Positions 8,433-19,968 are shown, counted from the stretch's first letter. The stretch: 64,000 bases of DNA from Mycetocola tolaasinivorans (GCF_003667565.1 NZ_RCUX01000004.1:62001-126000); one strand, 5' to 3'. Notes: a model not told the origin generated them from the letters alone. Made by a program: numbers and translations.

Positions 8433-9079
8433 TAGCGGTTTGCCTCCTTCTCGATGGCGGCACTCAGCGCGGTAGCGAGGGTCACAAACTCCTCGTCAGG
8501 CGCGGTACCAAACAGAACAAAAAATGAACTACCGGCCTGCGTGGACAGCCCGTAGTGAACGTTGCCGATCTTGTCGTCTCGCGAATCGCGGTTGTCATAG
8601 ACCGTCCAGGTCACGCCGTCGATCGTGCGCGACTCCGAGGGAACCGTGCTCTTCATCATGAGTGAAACCCAGGACTCATTGGCGTCGAGACCCTGCGCGA
8701 AACCGATGAACTTTTCGCTGGGGGTCAGGAACCCGATCTCCCAGGAGCGCACGGAAGACTTCTGCCGCATCTCGGCATAGTTCGCTTTCCACGACTTCGG
8801 CAGCGTCGGGTTTGCGAGATTCGCATCGACCGCCTCCTGCGCCTGAGTCGCGACCGCGGTGTAGTCCACCGAACGATCGGTGGGCTGATCGCTGCGGGGC
8901 ACGATGATGATCATCACCGCAACCAGCGCAACGGTCGCCAGGAGCGAATACACCAGGTTATTGACCGTCTTGCGCATGCGATAGTTGCGCGACTGAGTGG
9001 CCTTACGGGCGGCGGTTTCCTCGGGCGTCTCGGGGCGCCCGAGCTCGGCGACAACGCGGGGTTCGTTGGTCTTCGCCAC
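8432..9079 (-). CDS. DUF4245 domain-containing membrane protein
   Basis: Actinobacterial protein of 215 residues and unknown function. Residues 1-35 are a charged cytoplasmic tail, residues 38-60 a single membrane helix (NNLVYSLLATVALVAVMIII), and the rest is extracytoplasmic with the DUF4245 pattern (MRQKSSVRSWEIGF, DGVTWTVYDNRD). Its GTG lies two bases after the xseB stop, and its stop overlaps the carbonic anhydrase start, so it is the middle gene of an xseB-DUF4245-carbonic anhydrase operon. Confidence 0.82.
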   Translation of the reverse strand: MAKTNEPRVVAELGRPETPEETAARKATQSRNYRMRKTVNNLVYSLLATVALVAVMIIIVPRSDQPTDRSVDYTAVATQAQEAVDANLANPTLPKSWKANYAEMRQKSSVRSWEIGFLTPSEKFIGFAQGLDANESWVSLMMKSTVPSESRTIDGVTWTVYDNRDSRDDKIGNVHYGLSTQAGSSFFVLFGTAPDEEFVTLATALSAAIEKEANR

Positions 9080-9081
9080 GG

Positions 9082-9345
9082 TTAGAAGATCTCCTCTTCG
9101 GCGGCCGAACCCGCATCACTCGACGATGCGGCGGGCGTGACCGCGGCCGCTCGGGCCGCATCGAGGCGGGCCTTGGCACCGATCAGCCATTCCTCGCAGC
9201 GCGCCGCGAGGGCCTCGCCGCGCTCCCACAGTTCGAGCGAGTGCTCGAGGGTTGCCGCTCCCTGCTCAAGTTCGGATACCACCCGAACGAGCTCGTCGCG
9301 GGCTTCTTCATAGCTCAGTGAGTCGATTGTGGGGTTCGAAGACAT
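9082..9345 (-). CDS. xseB: exodeoxyribonuclease VII small subunit
   Basis: Small subunit (87 residues) of the heteromeric exonuclease VII that degrades single-stranded DNA. The helical core [19 protein letters not shown] and [15 protein letters not shown] is typical. It carries an Ala/Ser-rich C-terminal extension beyond the usual 70-80 residues. It is encoded right after xseA on the same strand with an 83-base gap holding its own -10 box (TAGGAT, six bases before ATG). Confidence 0.94.
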   Translation of the reverse strand: MSSNPTIDSLSYEEARDELVRVVSELEQGAATLEHSLELWERGEALAARCEEWLIGAKARLDAARAAAVTPAASSSDAGSAAEEEIF

Positions 9346-9351
9346 AGGGTC

Positions 9352-9357
9352 ATCCTA
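9352..9357 (-). promoter_or_regulatory. -10 box TAGGAT of xseB
   Basis: On the minus strand TAGGAT is followed by six bases and the xseB ATG, so xseB can be transcribed apart from xseA as a leaderless message. Confidence 0.5.
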
Positions 9358-9428
9358 TCGCGTCTTGTATGCCCGATTTGCGCCGCGAGAGCCGCGCAAT
9401 CACCCGTGAAAACGGCGACAGGCGGGCT

Positions 9429-10655
9429 CTACCGTTCGGTGTCGCCAGCGGTCGCGTGCAGCACGCCCTCGGCCAGGGTGATGCGCAGATCCGTGCCGGG
9501 AGCAGCCTGGGCGGTCTCGCGCAGTGCGGCCCCGTCCGGGGTCTGCACGATCGCGTACCCGCGGCGTAGTGTCTGCTGCGGGGAGAGCGTACGCAGCCGG
9601 GCGGTGAGCTCCGCCAAACCGGATCCGGCTCGCTCAATCTGGCGATCAATCATCTCGGCCCCGCGGGCGACATAACGAGTGACCTCTTCACTGCGTGAGG
9701 TGATGATCCACGCGCCGTCGGCGAGCGCCGGACGCGATCGAATCTGCTCGATTCGAGAAATCTCGGTGTTGATCTGGTGGGCGAGGCGGCCGGTGAGCCG
9801 GGCGCGAGCATCCGCAACGCCGGCGAGCTCCTCTCCCACATCCGGAACCACGCGCTTCGCAGCATCGGTGGGGGTGGAGGCGCGCAGATCCGCGACATCG
9901 TCGAGCAGCGGGCGGTCGGCCTCGTGGCCGATCGCCGACACGATCGGGGTGGTGGCGGCGGCCGCGGCACGCACCACACGCTCGTCGCTGAATCCCAGCA
10001 GATTCTGGAAGTCACCGCCGCCGCGCGCCACGATGATGACGTCCACCTCGGGGTCGGCATCCAGCGCCTCGATGGCCGCCACGACCTCACCAACCGTGCG
10101 ATCGCCCTGAACCGCGGCGTGACGCACCCGGAACTGCACCGCGGGCCAACGCAGTTGAGCGTTTCGGAGGACGTCCTTTTCGGCGTCCGAATCCTTACCC
10201 GTCACCAGGCCGATGACACCCGGCAGGAAGGGCAGCTTCTTTTTGCGCTCGGGGGCGAACAGGCCCTCGGCCGCGAGTGTCGCGCGGAGCCGTTCCAGCC
10301 GTTCCAGAAGGTCGCCGAGGCCCACGTGACGCATCTGCATCACCTGCATCGTCAGGCTGCCGCCCTTGACCCAGAAGTTCGCCTTGATCAGCGCAACAAC
10401 TCGATCACCCTGCTTCAGGTTTTCGGGCAGCTTGGCCCGAACAGAGGACCAAATGGTGAAGGAAATGGTGGCGTCGGCGTTGAGATCCTTGAGCTTGCCG
10501 TAGACGTTGCCGCCCGACTGCCCCCACTGGGTAATCTCGCCCTCAACCCAGACGGTTCCGAGCCTGTCGATGTAGTCGCGGATCTTGTTCCCCAAGAGCG
10601 CAATCGGCCACGGATCCTCTGCGGTAGCGGGCTGTGCGGGCATAGAAACGGCCAT
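9429..10655 (-). CDS. xseA: exodeoxyribonuclease VII large subunit
   Basis: Catalytic large subunit (408 residues) of exonuclease VII. Residues about 20-120 are the OB-fold nucleic-acid-binding domain ([10 protein letters not shown]), followed by the catalytic domain with [27 protein letters not shown] and [23 protein letters not shown] in two adjacent segments. It is shorter than the E. coli protein (456) because the C-terminal coiled coil is reduced, as in other actinobacteria. An AGAGGA ribosome binding site precedes the ATG. It is divergent from ispH with about 50 bases between. Confidence 0.95.
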   Translation of the reverse strand: MAVSMPAQPATAEDPWPIALLGNKIRDYIDRLGTVWVEGEITQWGQSGGNVYGKLKDLNADATISFTIWSSVRAKLPENLKQGDRVVALIKANFWVKGGSLTMQVMQMRHVGLGDLLERLERLRATLAAEGLFAPERKKKLPFLPGVIGLVTGKDSDAEKDVLRNAQLRWPAVQFRVRHAAVQGDRTVGEVVAAIEALDADPEVDVIIVARGGGDFQNLLGFSDERVVRAAAAATTPIVSAIGHEADRPLLDDVADLRASTPTDAAKRVVPDVGEELAGVADARARLTGRLAHQINTEISRIEQIRSRPALADGAWIITSRSEEVTRYVARGAEMIDRQIERAGSGLAELTARLRTLSPQQTLRRGYAIVQTPDGAALRETAQAAPGTDLRITLAEGVLHATAGDTER

Positions 10656-10692
10656 CCGGCAATCCTCTCACTCGGAGTCCAGCGACTCGGCT

Positions 10693-10698
10693 TACAAT
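10693..10698 (+). promoter_or_regulatory. -10 box TACAAT of ispH
   Basis: TACAAT, a near-consensus -10 element, is seven bases before the GTG at 10706, consistent with leaderless transcription of ispH. Confidence 0.55.
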
Positions 10699-10705
10699 TG
10701 GTGAC

Positions 10706-11767
10706 GTGAGTAACACGACGATTAGCCTGCCGATGCCGAGGATCCCCGGTGCTTCAAGCCGACTCCAGGATAACCCGGTCGCCGGACCCAAACGTGTGCT
10801 GCTGGCCGCCCCGCGCGGCTACTGCGCCGGTGTTGACCGCGCCGTCATTGCGGTTGAGAAGGCGCTGAACCTTTATGGCGCACCCGTTTACGTGCGCAAA
10901 CAGATCGTGCACAACGTGCACGTGGTCTCCGAACTCGAGGCGCAGGGCGCGATCTTTGTCGAGGAAGTAGACGAGGTCCCCGAGGGCTCGCACATCGTGT
11001 TTTCCGCGCACGGCGTTTCGCCGGCCGTGGTGAATGCGGCCGCCGATCGCGGCCTCCAGGCCATCGACGCCACCTGCCCGCTGGTCACCAAGGTGCACCG
11101 CGAGGCCGTGCGCTTCGCTCGCGCGGATCAGGAGATCCTGCTGATCGGCCACGAGGGCCACGAAGAGGTTGAGGGCACCGCGGGTCACGCTCCCGAGCGC
11201 ACCACCATCGTGAACGGCCCCGAGGACGTCGACAAGATCACCGTCAAGGATCCCGATAACGTGGTGTGGCTCTCGCAGACCACCCTCAGCGTGGACGAGA
11301 CCATGGAGACCGTGCGCCTGCTGCGCGAGCGCTTCCCGAACCTCAAGAACCCGCCGTCGGATGACATCTGCTATGCCACCCAGAACCGTCAGGTCGCGAT
11401 CAAGAAGGTCGCCGTTGGTGCAGACCTCGTGATCGTCGTGGGTTCGGCCAACTCGTCGAACTCGGTCCGTCTCGTCGAGGTGGCTCTGGAGTACGGCGCG
11501 AAGGCCGCCTACCGGGTCGACTACTCGAGCGAGATCAAGCAGGAGTGGCTTGACGGCGTCCAGACCGTCGGTGTCACCAGCGGTGCCTCGGTGCCGGAGG
11601 TCCTGGTTGATGAGGTTCTGCGCGACCTGGCCGGTGCCGGTTACGGCGACGTCCAGGAGGTCAAGACCGCCGAGGAAGACCTCATGTTCTCCCTGCCCAA
11701 GGAGCTCCGCAAGGACCTCGAGGGCAACCGCGACGAGCGCGCCCTGGGTGGCCGTCGCTCGTCCTAG
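10706..11767 (+). CDS. ispH: 4-hydroxy-3-methylbut-2-enyl diphosphate reductase
   Basis: Last enzyme of the MEP isoprenoid pathway, an iron-sulfur protein of 353 residues making isopentenyl and dimethylallyl diphosphate. The three conserved cluster cysteines are Cys40 (GYCAGV), Cys124 ([10 protein letters not shown]) and Cys222 (ICYATQNRQ). The active-site segments IVHNVHVV and [10 protein letters not shown] are present. A 25-residue N-terminal extension precedes the core. The start GTG follows a -10 box directly. Confidence 0.97.
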   Translation: MSNTTISLPMPRIPGASSRLQDNPVAGPKRVLLAAPRGYCAGVDRAVIAVEKALNLYGAPVYVRKQIVHNVHVVSELEAQGAIFVEEVDEVPEGSHIVFSAHGVSPAVVNAAADRGLQAIDATCPLVTKVHREAVRFARADQEILLIGHEGHEEVEGTAGHAPERTTIVNGPEDVDKITVKDPDNVVWLSQTTLSVDETMETVRLLRERFPNLKNPPSDDICYATQNRQVAIKKVAVGADLVIVVGSANSSNSVRLVEVALEYGAKAAYRVDYSSEIKQEWLDGVQTVGVTSGASVPEVLVDEVLRDLAGAGYGDVQEVKTAEEDLMFSLPKELRKDLEGNRDERALGGRRSS

Positions 11768-11797
11768 ATTCACTTCCACGCTTTTCGAGAGGTAACG

Positions 11798-12757
11798 ATG
11801 ACCCCCCAACCCCGCTTTGGTGAATTCGCGACTCCCGAGGAGCAGCGATCCCAGATGGACGGAACCGGAGCGGCCGAGGACTCCTCGGAGACCACCCCGG
11901 CCGTAGCGCCCGCGCAGCCCGCTCGTCCGCAGTTTGGCGAGCGGGTTGAGGGTGCACAGCTGGCCGCAGCCACGCCCGCGGATGGCGATTCGGAGAAGGA
12001 GCCGGCAGCGCCGGTGCCGACCCCGGTGCCTGCGCCTGCGCCGGCTCCCCAATATGGTGAGCGGCGTCCGGCCTCGCAGCTTCCGCCGCCCGAGTACGGT
12101 GAGCGCGTGGAGGAAGCTCCGCTGCCCGCCCCCGAGTATGGCGAGCGTTCCACGGATGCCCCGGTCTTCGCGCCGGTGTCCACTCAGAATGCCGCCTCGA
12201 AGCCGTCGACTCAGAACGGCGTCCCGCGCTACTCGGCGGGTTCGTTTAGCCACGTTAACGTGGGTGGGCGACCAGGGGCCCCGGCCGGTACCGAACAGCC
12301 GGGCCCGTCTGCGGTGCGTGCTCAGGCTCCCCGTCCCGGTGGAAAGCGTCCGGCAACCTCCGCGCGCGGATTTGACGGGCTGGACACCCCGCCGCCCGCG
12401 GACCGGTTTATCTCGTTTCTGCTTCTGGCATTCGGAGCCTTCTCGGTTTTGACCAGCGTGCCCGCACTCCTGAACCTTCGGGAGGCGTTTGCCGAGTATT
12501 ACAAGCAGCTGGGCATTTCGAGTGATGGCCTGGGGCAGGCCATCACGGTGTCGGGCTGGATCATGCTCGCGGCCATGGTGATTATCTGGGCGCTCTCGGC
12601 CTGGTGGACCCTGCGCCGCATCCGGGCCGGACGCTCCTCCTGGTGGATTCCCGTTCTGGCGGCCGTCGTGGCGCTGCTCGTGATGACCATGATTATTGCG
12701 CCCACCATGGCGAATGATCCGGCCTTCCAAGACTACGTCAAGACGCTGCAGCCGTAG
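11798..12757 (+). CDS. repeat-containing integral membrane protein (DUF6264-like)
   Basis: Protein of 319 residues. The first 205 residues are low complexity and contain five related blocks beginning PRFGE, PQFGE, PQYGE, PEYGE and PEYGE, mostly continuing R-x5-6 with a hydrophobic end. The last 115 residues carry three membrane helices (FLLLAFGAFSVLTSV; WIMLAAMVIIWAL; IPVLAAVVALLVMTMII). The arrangement recalls Microbacteriaceae proteins labelled DUF6264; this is from memory. Function unknown. It has its own GAGAGG ribosome binding site 30 bases after ispH, and a strong bidirectional terminator follows. Confidence 0.75.
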   Translation: MTPQPRFGEFATPEEQRSQMDGTGAAEDSSETTPAVAPAQPARPQFGERVEGAQLAAATPADGDSEKEPAAPVPTPVPAPAPAPQYGERRPASQLPPPEYGERVEEAPLPAPEYGERSTDAPVFAPVSTQNAASKPSTQNGVPRYSAGSFSHVNVGGRPGAPAGTEQPGPSAVRAQAPRPGGKRPATSARGFDGLDTPPPADRFISFLLLAFGAFSVLTSVPALLNLREAFAEYYKQLGISSDGLGQAITVSGWIMLAAMVIIWALSAWWTLRRIRAGRSSWWIPVLAAVVALLVMTMIIAPTMANDPAFQDYVKTLQP

Positions 12758-12772
12758 CGTTTACGCGGCAAC

Positions 12773-12812
12773 ACAAAACCCCGGCGGTGCAGATGCACCG
12801 CCGGGGTTTTGT
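12773..12812. terminator. bidirectional intrinsic terminator
   Basis: A perfect 18-bp stem (12773-12790 with 12795-12812) and the loop AGAT, flanked by A and T runs, lie between the convergent membrane-protein gene and fbaA. Confidence 0.92.
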
Positions 12813-12846
12813 TTGTCCCGTCTTGCGGACGAGTGGTGAGGCTGAA

Positions 12847-13875
<1,029 letters not shown>

Positions 13876-14062
13876 TACTTCTCCTTAAGCGATGTCTGTA
13901 TGGAACACCTTGAGTCTATCGAGACGCGCGGCTGCGCGCCCGAAAAATATGTACGTATGGAGTGCCATATGCCGGATGATGCCCGGCCGCGGGCGGGTGC
14001 TCGGGGTGGTGCACATCCGTGCGGATCGGTTGTGCACGGCAGAATCGGGCACAATTGATGAC

Positions 14063-15085
14063 ATGAGTGAGTCGTCGACCGGGCCGCGCCCGGGGTCAGC
14101 CTTTTTCCGTCCCGCGGGTTCTGCCGCCGCCCGTCCGGCGGCCGCGCGACGTCCGGCGGCCCCCGTGGGCTGGCCGGGTGCCGAGGCCCTGCGCGGGTTG
14201 CGGCTGGCCACGGTTGCCGCTGCCACCGCGGCGGCCGATCACGTGGGGTCGGGGGATCCGCTGGCCGTGGATGGCGCGGCGGTAAGCGCGTTGCGGAGTG
14301 AGCTGGACACCCTGAATCTTTCGGGCGTTGTGATTGCGGGCGAGGGGGAGAAGGATGAGGCCCCGATGCTCGCGGCCGGTGAGACCTTTGGGCTGGGCGG
14401 TACCGCGGTGGAGATTGCCGTGGATCCGGTGGATGGCACGCGTTTGGCGGCGGCGGGGGAGCCTGGCGCGATGGTGGTCCTGGGTGTGGCTGAGCCGGGA
14501 TCGTTTGCCGATATTGGGCCGGCGTACTACCTGCAGAAGATCGTGGCGGGTCCGCGTGCCCCGAGGGTTTCCGTTGATGCGCCATTTGGGGAGACGCTTG
14601 CGGCCATTGCCGCTCACCGCGGGGTTTTGGTTTCCGAATTGCACGTGGCGATTCAGGATCGTCCGCGTAACGCGGAGCTGATGCGCATCGCAAGTGAGGT
14701 GGGCGCGCACTGTGATTTCTTTGAGCACGGCGAGGTGGAGCGGTCGCTTCGGGTGCTGCAGCCGGATGCCGAGCTCGATGTGGTGGCCGGTATTGGTGGT
14801 GCACCCGAGGGGCTCGTGGTGGCGGCCGCGGTGCGGGCGCTGGGCGGTTCGATGGAGGCACGGTTTGCCCCGCAGTCGCGGTCGGAGCGTTCGCGGATTG
14901 AGGCGCACGGGCTGAGTGTGGATGCCCTGCTGGGTATGGATGAGCTGTGTGGGGGCCGTGCGGCCATTCTGGTGAGCGCCGTTACCGAGTGCCTGATTGT
15001 GCCGGGTTCGCCGCTGCAGGCGGTGCAGGGCAAGGGTCAGGATGCGCGAATCTGGTCATGGTCGGCAACCGAAACCTCGGCATAA
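14063..15085 (+). CDS. class II fructose-1,6-bisphosphatase-like protein, divergent GlpX copy
   Basis: Protein of 340 residues with the GlpX fold signatures GEGEKDEAPML, VDPVDGTRLAAAG and YYLQKIVAG, so the metal-binding acids are kept. Compared with the neighbouring copy it has a 40-residue Ala/Pro-rich N-terminal extension and a different C-terminus (ILVSAVTECLIVPG in place of the usual VTDGGL...SIVLRSKSGTIR). The substrate may therefore differ (sedoheptulose bisphosphate or another sugar phosphate) or activity may be reduced; this is inference. ATG 14063 is preferred over upstream starts because a CACAAT -10 box stands seven bases before it. Confidence 0.85.
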   Translation: MSESSTGPRPGSAFFRPAGSAAARPAAARRPAAPVGWPGAEALRGLRLATVAAATAAADHVGSGDPLAVDGAAVSALRSELDTLNLSGVVIAGEGEKDEAPMLAAGETFGLGGTAVEIAVDPVDGTRLAAAGEPGAMVVLGVAEPGSFADIGPAYYLQKIVAGPRAPRVSVDAPFGETLAAIAAHRGVLVSELHVAIQDRPRNAELMRIASEVGAHCDFFEHGEVERSLRVLQPDAELDVVAGIGGAPEGLVVAAAVRALGGSMEARFAPQSRSERSRIEAHGLSVDALLGMDELCGGRAAILVSAVTECLIVPGSPLQAVQGKGQDARIWSWSATETSA

Positions 15086-15210
15086 ACATCGCTTTTTGTT
15101 AAGATCTCAACTTCTTAAGCGTGGTTTTGGGCCACACGCCGGTACTCGTCTTTGCGCGCGGGGTTAGTGTGGATTGGTTCGCTAGGTTCACGTTTTGAGG
15201 AGCGTTTTTC

Positions 15211-16197
15211 ATGAGTCAGCCCAATACCGAGTCGCTTTATCTGCAGCCGGGTCGAAATCTTGCACTTGAGCTCGTTCGGGCGACGGAGGCGGCGGCGATT
15301 CGTGCCGAGCCGTACATTGGTCGTGGTGACAAGCTGGCGGCCGATGGTGCGGCGGTGGATGCGATGCGTGCGTTCCTGGGTACCGTCAATTTTGATGGCA
15401 CGGTGGTGATTGGCGAGGGCGAGAAGGATGAGGCCCCGATGCTGTTCAATGGCGAGCGGGTGGGCAATGGCCAGGGGCCGGCCGTGGATATCGCGGTTGA
15501 TCCGATCGATGGGACGAGTCTGACTGCCGCGGGTCGGCAGAACGCGCTGTCGGTTATTGCGGTTGCTGATCGTGGGTCGATGTTGGATGCCTCGACGGTG
15601 TTCTACATGGACAAGATCGTGACCGGGCCGGAGGGTATCGGGGTTGTGGATATTCGTCAGTCGGTGGGGGAGAACATTCGTGCCCTGGCGGCGGCGAAGA
15701 AGGTTCCGGTTTCAGATATTACGGTGGCGGTGCTGGATCGTCCGCGTCACGAGGGTCTGATTGAGGAGATTCGCGCGGCGGGTGCGGGTACGCGTCTGAT
15801 GCTTGACGGCGATGTGGCGGGCGGTATTAACGCGGCTCGGTATGGGACGCGCATTGACATGTGCCTGGGTACGGGTGGTAGCCCGGAGGGTATTGTGACG
15901 GCGTGTGCGATCAAGGCTCTGGGCGGTCATATTCAGGGTCGTCTGCACCCGCGTGATGAGGCCGAGCGTGCGCGCGGTCTGGCCGCGGGGTTGAAGATGG
16001 ATTACGTGTATGGCGCGGATGAGCTGGTGCGCAGCGATAACACGTTCTTTGTGGCGACGGGTGTGACCGATGGTGGTCTGGTGGCGGGTGTGCAGCACCG
16101 CGGCCCGATCATTCGTACCGAGAGCATTGTGTTGCGTTCGAAGTCGGGCACGATTCGTCGGATCGTGGCGGATCACCTCGTGGAGAAGTGGCGCTAG
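15211..16197 (+). CDS. glpX: class II fructose-1,6-bisphosphatase
   Basis: Canonical actinobacterial GlpX of 328 residues, hydrolysing fructose 1,6-bisphosphate in gluconeogenesis. It has GEGEKDEAPMLFNGE, AVDPIDGTSLTAAG, FYMDKIVTGPEG, GTGGSPEGIVTACAIK and the C-terminal VTDGGLVAGV segment. Good GAGGAG ribosome binding site. It lies 125 bases after the divergent paralogue on the same strand and ends at a strong terminator. Confidence 0.95.
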   Translation: MSQPNTESLYLQPGRNLALELVRATEAAAIRAEPYIGRGDKLAADGAAVDAMRAFLGTVNFDGTVVIGEGEKDEAPMLFNGERVGNGQGPAVDIAVDPIDGTSLTAAGRQNALSVIAVADRGSMLDASTVFYMDKIVTGPEGIGVVDIRQSVGENIRALAAAKKVPVSDITVAVLDRPRHEGLIEEIRAAGAGTRLMLDGDVAGGINAARYGTRIDMCLGTGGSPEGIVTACAIKALGGHIQGRLHPRDEAERARGLAAGLKMDYVYGADELVRSDNTFFVATGVTDGGLVAGVQHRGPIIRTESIVLRSKSGTIRRIVADHLVEKWR

Positions 16198-16219
16198 CCT
16201 CTCTCGTAGCTCAGTTGCG

Positions 16220-16252
16220 CCGGGTGTCTCCTTCGGGAGACACCCGGTTTTT
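16220..16252. terminator. intrinsic terminator after glpX
   Basis: A 12-bp stem (CCGGGTGTCTCC with GGAGACACCCGG), a TTCG tetraloop and a TTTTT tail. It also lies downstream of rmuC on the other strand. Confidence 0.92.
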
Positions 16253-16281
16253 CGTGTACCGGGTACGGGGTTGGCGCGGGC

Positions 16282-17658
16282 CTAATCGTGTGTGTGGTCG
16301 GCTTCGTTGCTTGCAGTGTGGTCGAGGCTGGCGGCGCGGTCGAGGCCGGCAACCAGGTCGACGTCGGTGATTTCGCGGAGGGGTTCTTCGACGGGGGTGA
16401 GGCCCGCGATGACGCGGTCTTTGTCGATGCGGCCGAGTTTGCGGGCACTGGGTAGGACCTGGTGTTCGAGTGAGCCGATGACGACGTTGTAGTCCTTGAC
16501 GGAGCGTTCGATGGAGCGACCGAGTTTTTGGAGCCGGGTGGCGGTGCCCGCGAGGCGGGAGTGGAGTTCGCGGCTGAGGTCGAAGAGTTCGGTGGCTTCC
16601 TTGGTGAGGACGTCCTGTTGCCAGCTGAATGCGACGGTTTTGAGGACGGACCAGAGCGTGACGGGGGAGGCGAGGGCGACGCGCTTGGAAAATGCGAAGT
16701 CGAGGAGGGTGCGGTCTGCTTCGAGGGCGGAGGAGACGAGGGATTCGCTGGGGATGAAGGCGATCACGAGTTCGGGGGAGGCGGGTAGGCCCTCCCAGTA
16801 GGTCTTGTTGCCGAGGGCGACGACGTGTTCGCGTACGGCCTTGACGTGGTCGCGGAGGAGGCTTTCTCGCCGGGCGGCTTCGGCTCCGGTGGCGGTAGCG
16901 GGGATCGCGCTGGCTTCGAGGTAGGCGTTGAAGGGAACCTTGGCGTCTACGGCGATGTTCTTGCCGCCGGGGAGGTGCACCACCATGTCGGGCCGTCCGG
17001 CGCCGGCATCGGTGGTTACGGAGGACTGCACGCTAAAGTCGACGCGTTCGATCAGGCCGGCGGCTTCGACCACGTTGCGCAGCTGGGTTTCTCCCCAGAC
17101 GCCGCGCACGTTGTTTGATCGCAGCGCTCCGGCGAGGGTGTCGGTGGTGCGCCGGAGCCGTTCCTCGGCTTCGGTTGCGGCGCGCAGCTGAGCACTCAGC
17201 TCGCCGTGCTGGAGGCTGCGCTGGTTTTCGATGGCGCTTACGGCCGTCTGCATGGTGCGCAGGGTCTCGGCGACCGGGGCGAGGGCCTCCAGAACCCGGG
17301 CGTCCTGTGATTCTCGAGAGCGCAGCTGCGCGGCCTCCTCGGCGCGGCGGCGCTCCTGATCGGCAGCCTGGCGGCGCTGAGCTTCGAGCTGATCGCGGAG
17401 CTCGCCCGTGGTGGCCTCGAGCGCGGCAAGCTCGGCGCGCAGCGCACCTCGGATCTCGGACTCATTGGCGCTCTGTGCCAGGAGATCGGCCGAGTGCCGG
17501 GCGTTCAGAATGTCTACCTCGGTGCGGGCAGCACTCGCCCGCTGATCGGCACTGCGCAGTGCCGACGCCGCTCTGCGCTGGGCAACGAGCCCGCCGAGGA
17601 CCGCGCCGAGGAGCAGCCCGAGCGCGAGACCGAGGAGGAGGGGGAGTAGTGAGTCCAT
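16282..17658 (-). CDS. rmuC: DNA recombination protein RmuC
   Basis: RmuC family protein of 458 residues, thought to limit DNA inversions or rearrangements. Residues 2-25 are an N-terminal membrane anchor, residues about 30-160 a long coiled coil rich in Ala, Arg and Glu, and residues about 165-420 the nuclease-like RmuC domain (VRGVWGETQLRNVVEAAGL; GGKNIAVDAKVPFNAYLEA; FIPSESLVSSALEAD). The tail is acidic and variable. ATG start behind a CACACT box with six-base spacing. Convergent with glpX. Confidence 0.92.
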   Translation of the reverse strand: MDSLLPLLLGLALGLLLGAVLGGLVAQRRAASALRSADQRASAARTEVDILNARHSADLLAQSANESEIRGALRAELAALEATTGELRDQLEAQRRQAADQERRRAEEAAQLRSRESQDARVLEALAPVAETLRTMQTAVSAIENQRSLQHGELSAQLRAATEAEERLRRTTDTLAGALRSNNVRGVWGETQLRNVVEAAGLIERVDFSVQSSVTTDAGAGRPDMVVHLPGGKNIAVDAKVPFNAYLEASAIPATATGAEAARRESLLRDHVKAVREHVVALGNKTYWEGLPASPELVIAFIPSESLVSSALEADRTLLDFAFSKRVALASPVTLWSVLKTVAFSWQQDVLTKEATELFDLSRELHSRLAGTATRLQKLGRSIERSVKDYNVVIGSLEHQVLPSARKLGRIDKDRVIAGLTPVEEPLREITDVDLVAGLDRAASLDHTASNEADHTHD

Positions 17659-17664
17659 GTCCTC

Positions 17665-17670
17665 AGTGTG
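17665..17670 (-). promoter_or_regulatory. -10 box CACACT of rmuC
   Basis: On the minus strand CACACT is followed by GAGGAC and the rmuC ATG. The spacer could also act as a ribosome binding site. Confidence 0.4.
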
Positions 17671-17745
17671 CCCGAGGCCACCGACACCTGGGGTGAGGCG
17701 ACCAGACGGGTGGAAAACTCAATTGCCGGGGTGGGCTGTGCAATG

Positions 17746-18513
17746 TTACGGCTCCGTGGTGGTGCCGGTCTCGGAACGAATCGCGATGAGGTCGCCGCGA
17801 TACGCCTGGCGCGCGGCATCCACCACCCGCCCCTCGGCGGAGCGTGTGATGCGGTGACGCTCGAGAATCGGGCCGTCGAGCGCAGCGCCCAACAGAATGC
17901 TCTCCTCGAGGGTGGAGGCGCGCGCCGTGAGCTGCTCGGCCACCGTGGAGGTGCGCCGGATGATCGAACGCAGCAGGGTATGGAGGTCTCCGCTATCGAG
18001 TGCGTCCGCCGCGAGGGTGCCCCGTGCGGCGGGGAGGAAGTTTTCAAGGATCGCGAGTGGCGAGCGATTCGCACTCAGCAGTCGGCGGACATAGAGGACA
18101 GGTTCGCCGACCGGGATTTCCAGCTGTTCGGCGATGTCACCGATCGCGGGTTCGATGGTGCTCTCGAGCACGGAGGTGGTGGGGCGGTGGCCTTCCTGAG
18201 CGAGTGTCTTCACGGTGTCGATGCGGTCGAGTCGGGTGTGGATTCGGATGTGAGCCACCCGGGTGCCGATGCCGCGTCGCCGCGAGATGAGGCCGTCTGC
18301 GACGAGCTCCTGTATGGCGCGTCGCACGGTGGGGCGCGAGATTCCGAGGCGCCCGGCGAGCGTGATCTCGTTTTCGAGGCGGCTTCCGGGTGGCAGTCTG
18401 CCGAGGGAGATAGCCGAGCGGAGCTGGATGGACAGTTGCCGGTAGAGCGGGGCCTTGTCGTTGCGATCGATTGTGAGGGTGAGTGGCGTAATGGGGTGGC
18501 CGGTTGTTCGCAT
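17746..18513 (-). CDS. GntR family transcriptional regulator (HutC/UTRA type)
   Basis: Regulator of 255 residues. Residues about 15-80 are the winged helix (APLYRQLSIQLRSAI; LAGRLGISRPTVRRAIQEL; GLISRRRGIGTRV), and residues about 95-240 the UTRA ligand-binding domain (GEPVLYVRRLLSANRSPLAI; ITRSAEGRVVD). The ligand is not predictable; UTRA proteins often sense sugar or amino acid derivatives. ATG 18513 is chosen because GAGGAG stands 7 bases upstream. The longer frame reaching 18726 would overlap ychF. Possible targets include its own promoter and the neighbouring genes. Confidence 0.88.
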   Translation of the reverse strand: MRTTGHPITPLTLTIDRNDKAPLYRQLSIQLRSAISLGRLPPGSRLENEITLAGRLGISRPTVRRAIQELVADGLISRRRGIGTRVAHIRIHTRLDRIDTVKTLAQEGHRPTTSVLESTIEPAIGDIAEQLEIPVGEPVLYVRRLLSANRSPLAILENFLPAARGTLAADALDSGDLHTLLRSIIRRTSTVAEQLTARASTLEESILLGAALDGPILERHRITRSAEGRVVDAARQAYRGDLIAIRSETGTTTEP

Positions 18514-18641
18514 CGGTGCTCCTCGAGATGCCGTGTGTAGATCGAGTGTTTGTGCGGACGCTAGCAACGCACCGTGGGAGTTTCTGGGGTGCCCGGAACC
18601 AACGCTCCGGCGCTCGGCTGGCTGTGAGACACCGGGCCGGG

Positions 18642-18647
18642 TACGAT
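18642..18647 (+). promoter_or_regulatory. -10 box TACGAT of ychF
   Basis: TACGAT lies eight bases before the GTG of ychF. No ribosome binding site is present. Confidence 0.45.
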
Positions 18648-18655
18648 AGACCTTT

Positions 18656-19729
<1,074 letters not shown>

Positions 19730-19746
19730 CGCGCCCCGCTCACACG

Positions 19747-19770
19747 GTCCGCTTCCTTCGGGAGGCGGGC
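19747..19770 (+). terminator. hairpin after ychF
   Basis: A 10-bp stem with two wobble pairs (GTCCGCTTCC with GGAGGCGGGC) closes on a TTCG tetraloop. The tail is only weakly T-rich. Confidence 0.6.
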
Positions 19771-19968
19771 CGGTTGTGCAACGTAGCCTCGTAAATCTCC
19801 GGTCTAGCAGGATTCTGACAGGGATACGCATCAGTCGGAGCGCCCGGGAAGCACGAGTACTCGATCGCGAACTTGCATTAGGTTGACGATTCTTTTCCCT
19901 CCCGGTGGGACTTCGTCGGGCGCGTGGGCGGTGTGAAGTTTTTCAGGGTCTTCGTTGAGTTCAATTTA

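Noticed and set aside
10754..12730. Minus-strand ORF of 658 residues opposite ispH and the repeat protein
   Set aside because: It covers two supported genes and contains only biased low-complexity sequence.
13892..14062. N-terminal extension of the first glpX-like gene
   Set aside because: The added 57 residues overlap the fbaA promoter region and have no similarity. A -10 box and ATG at 14063 explain the gene better.
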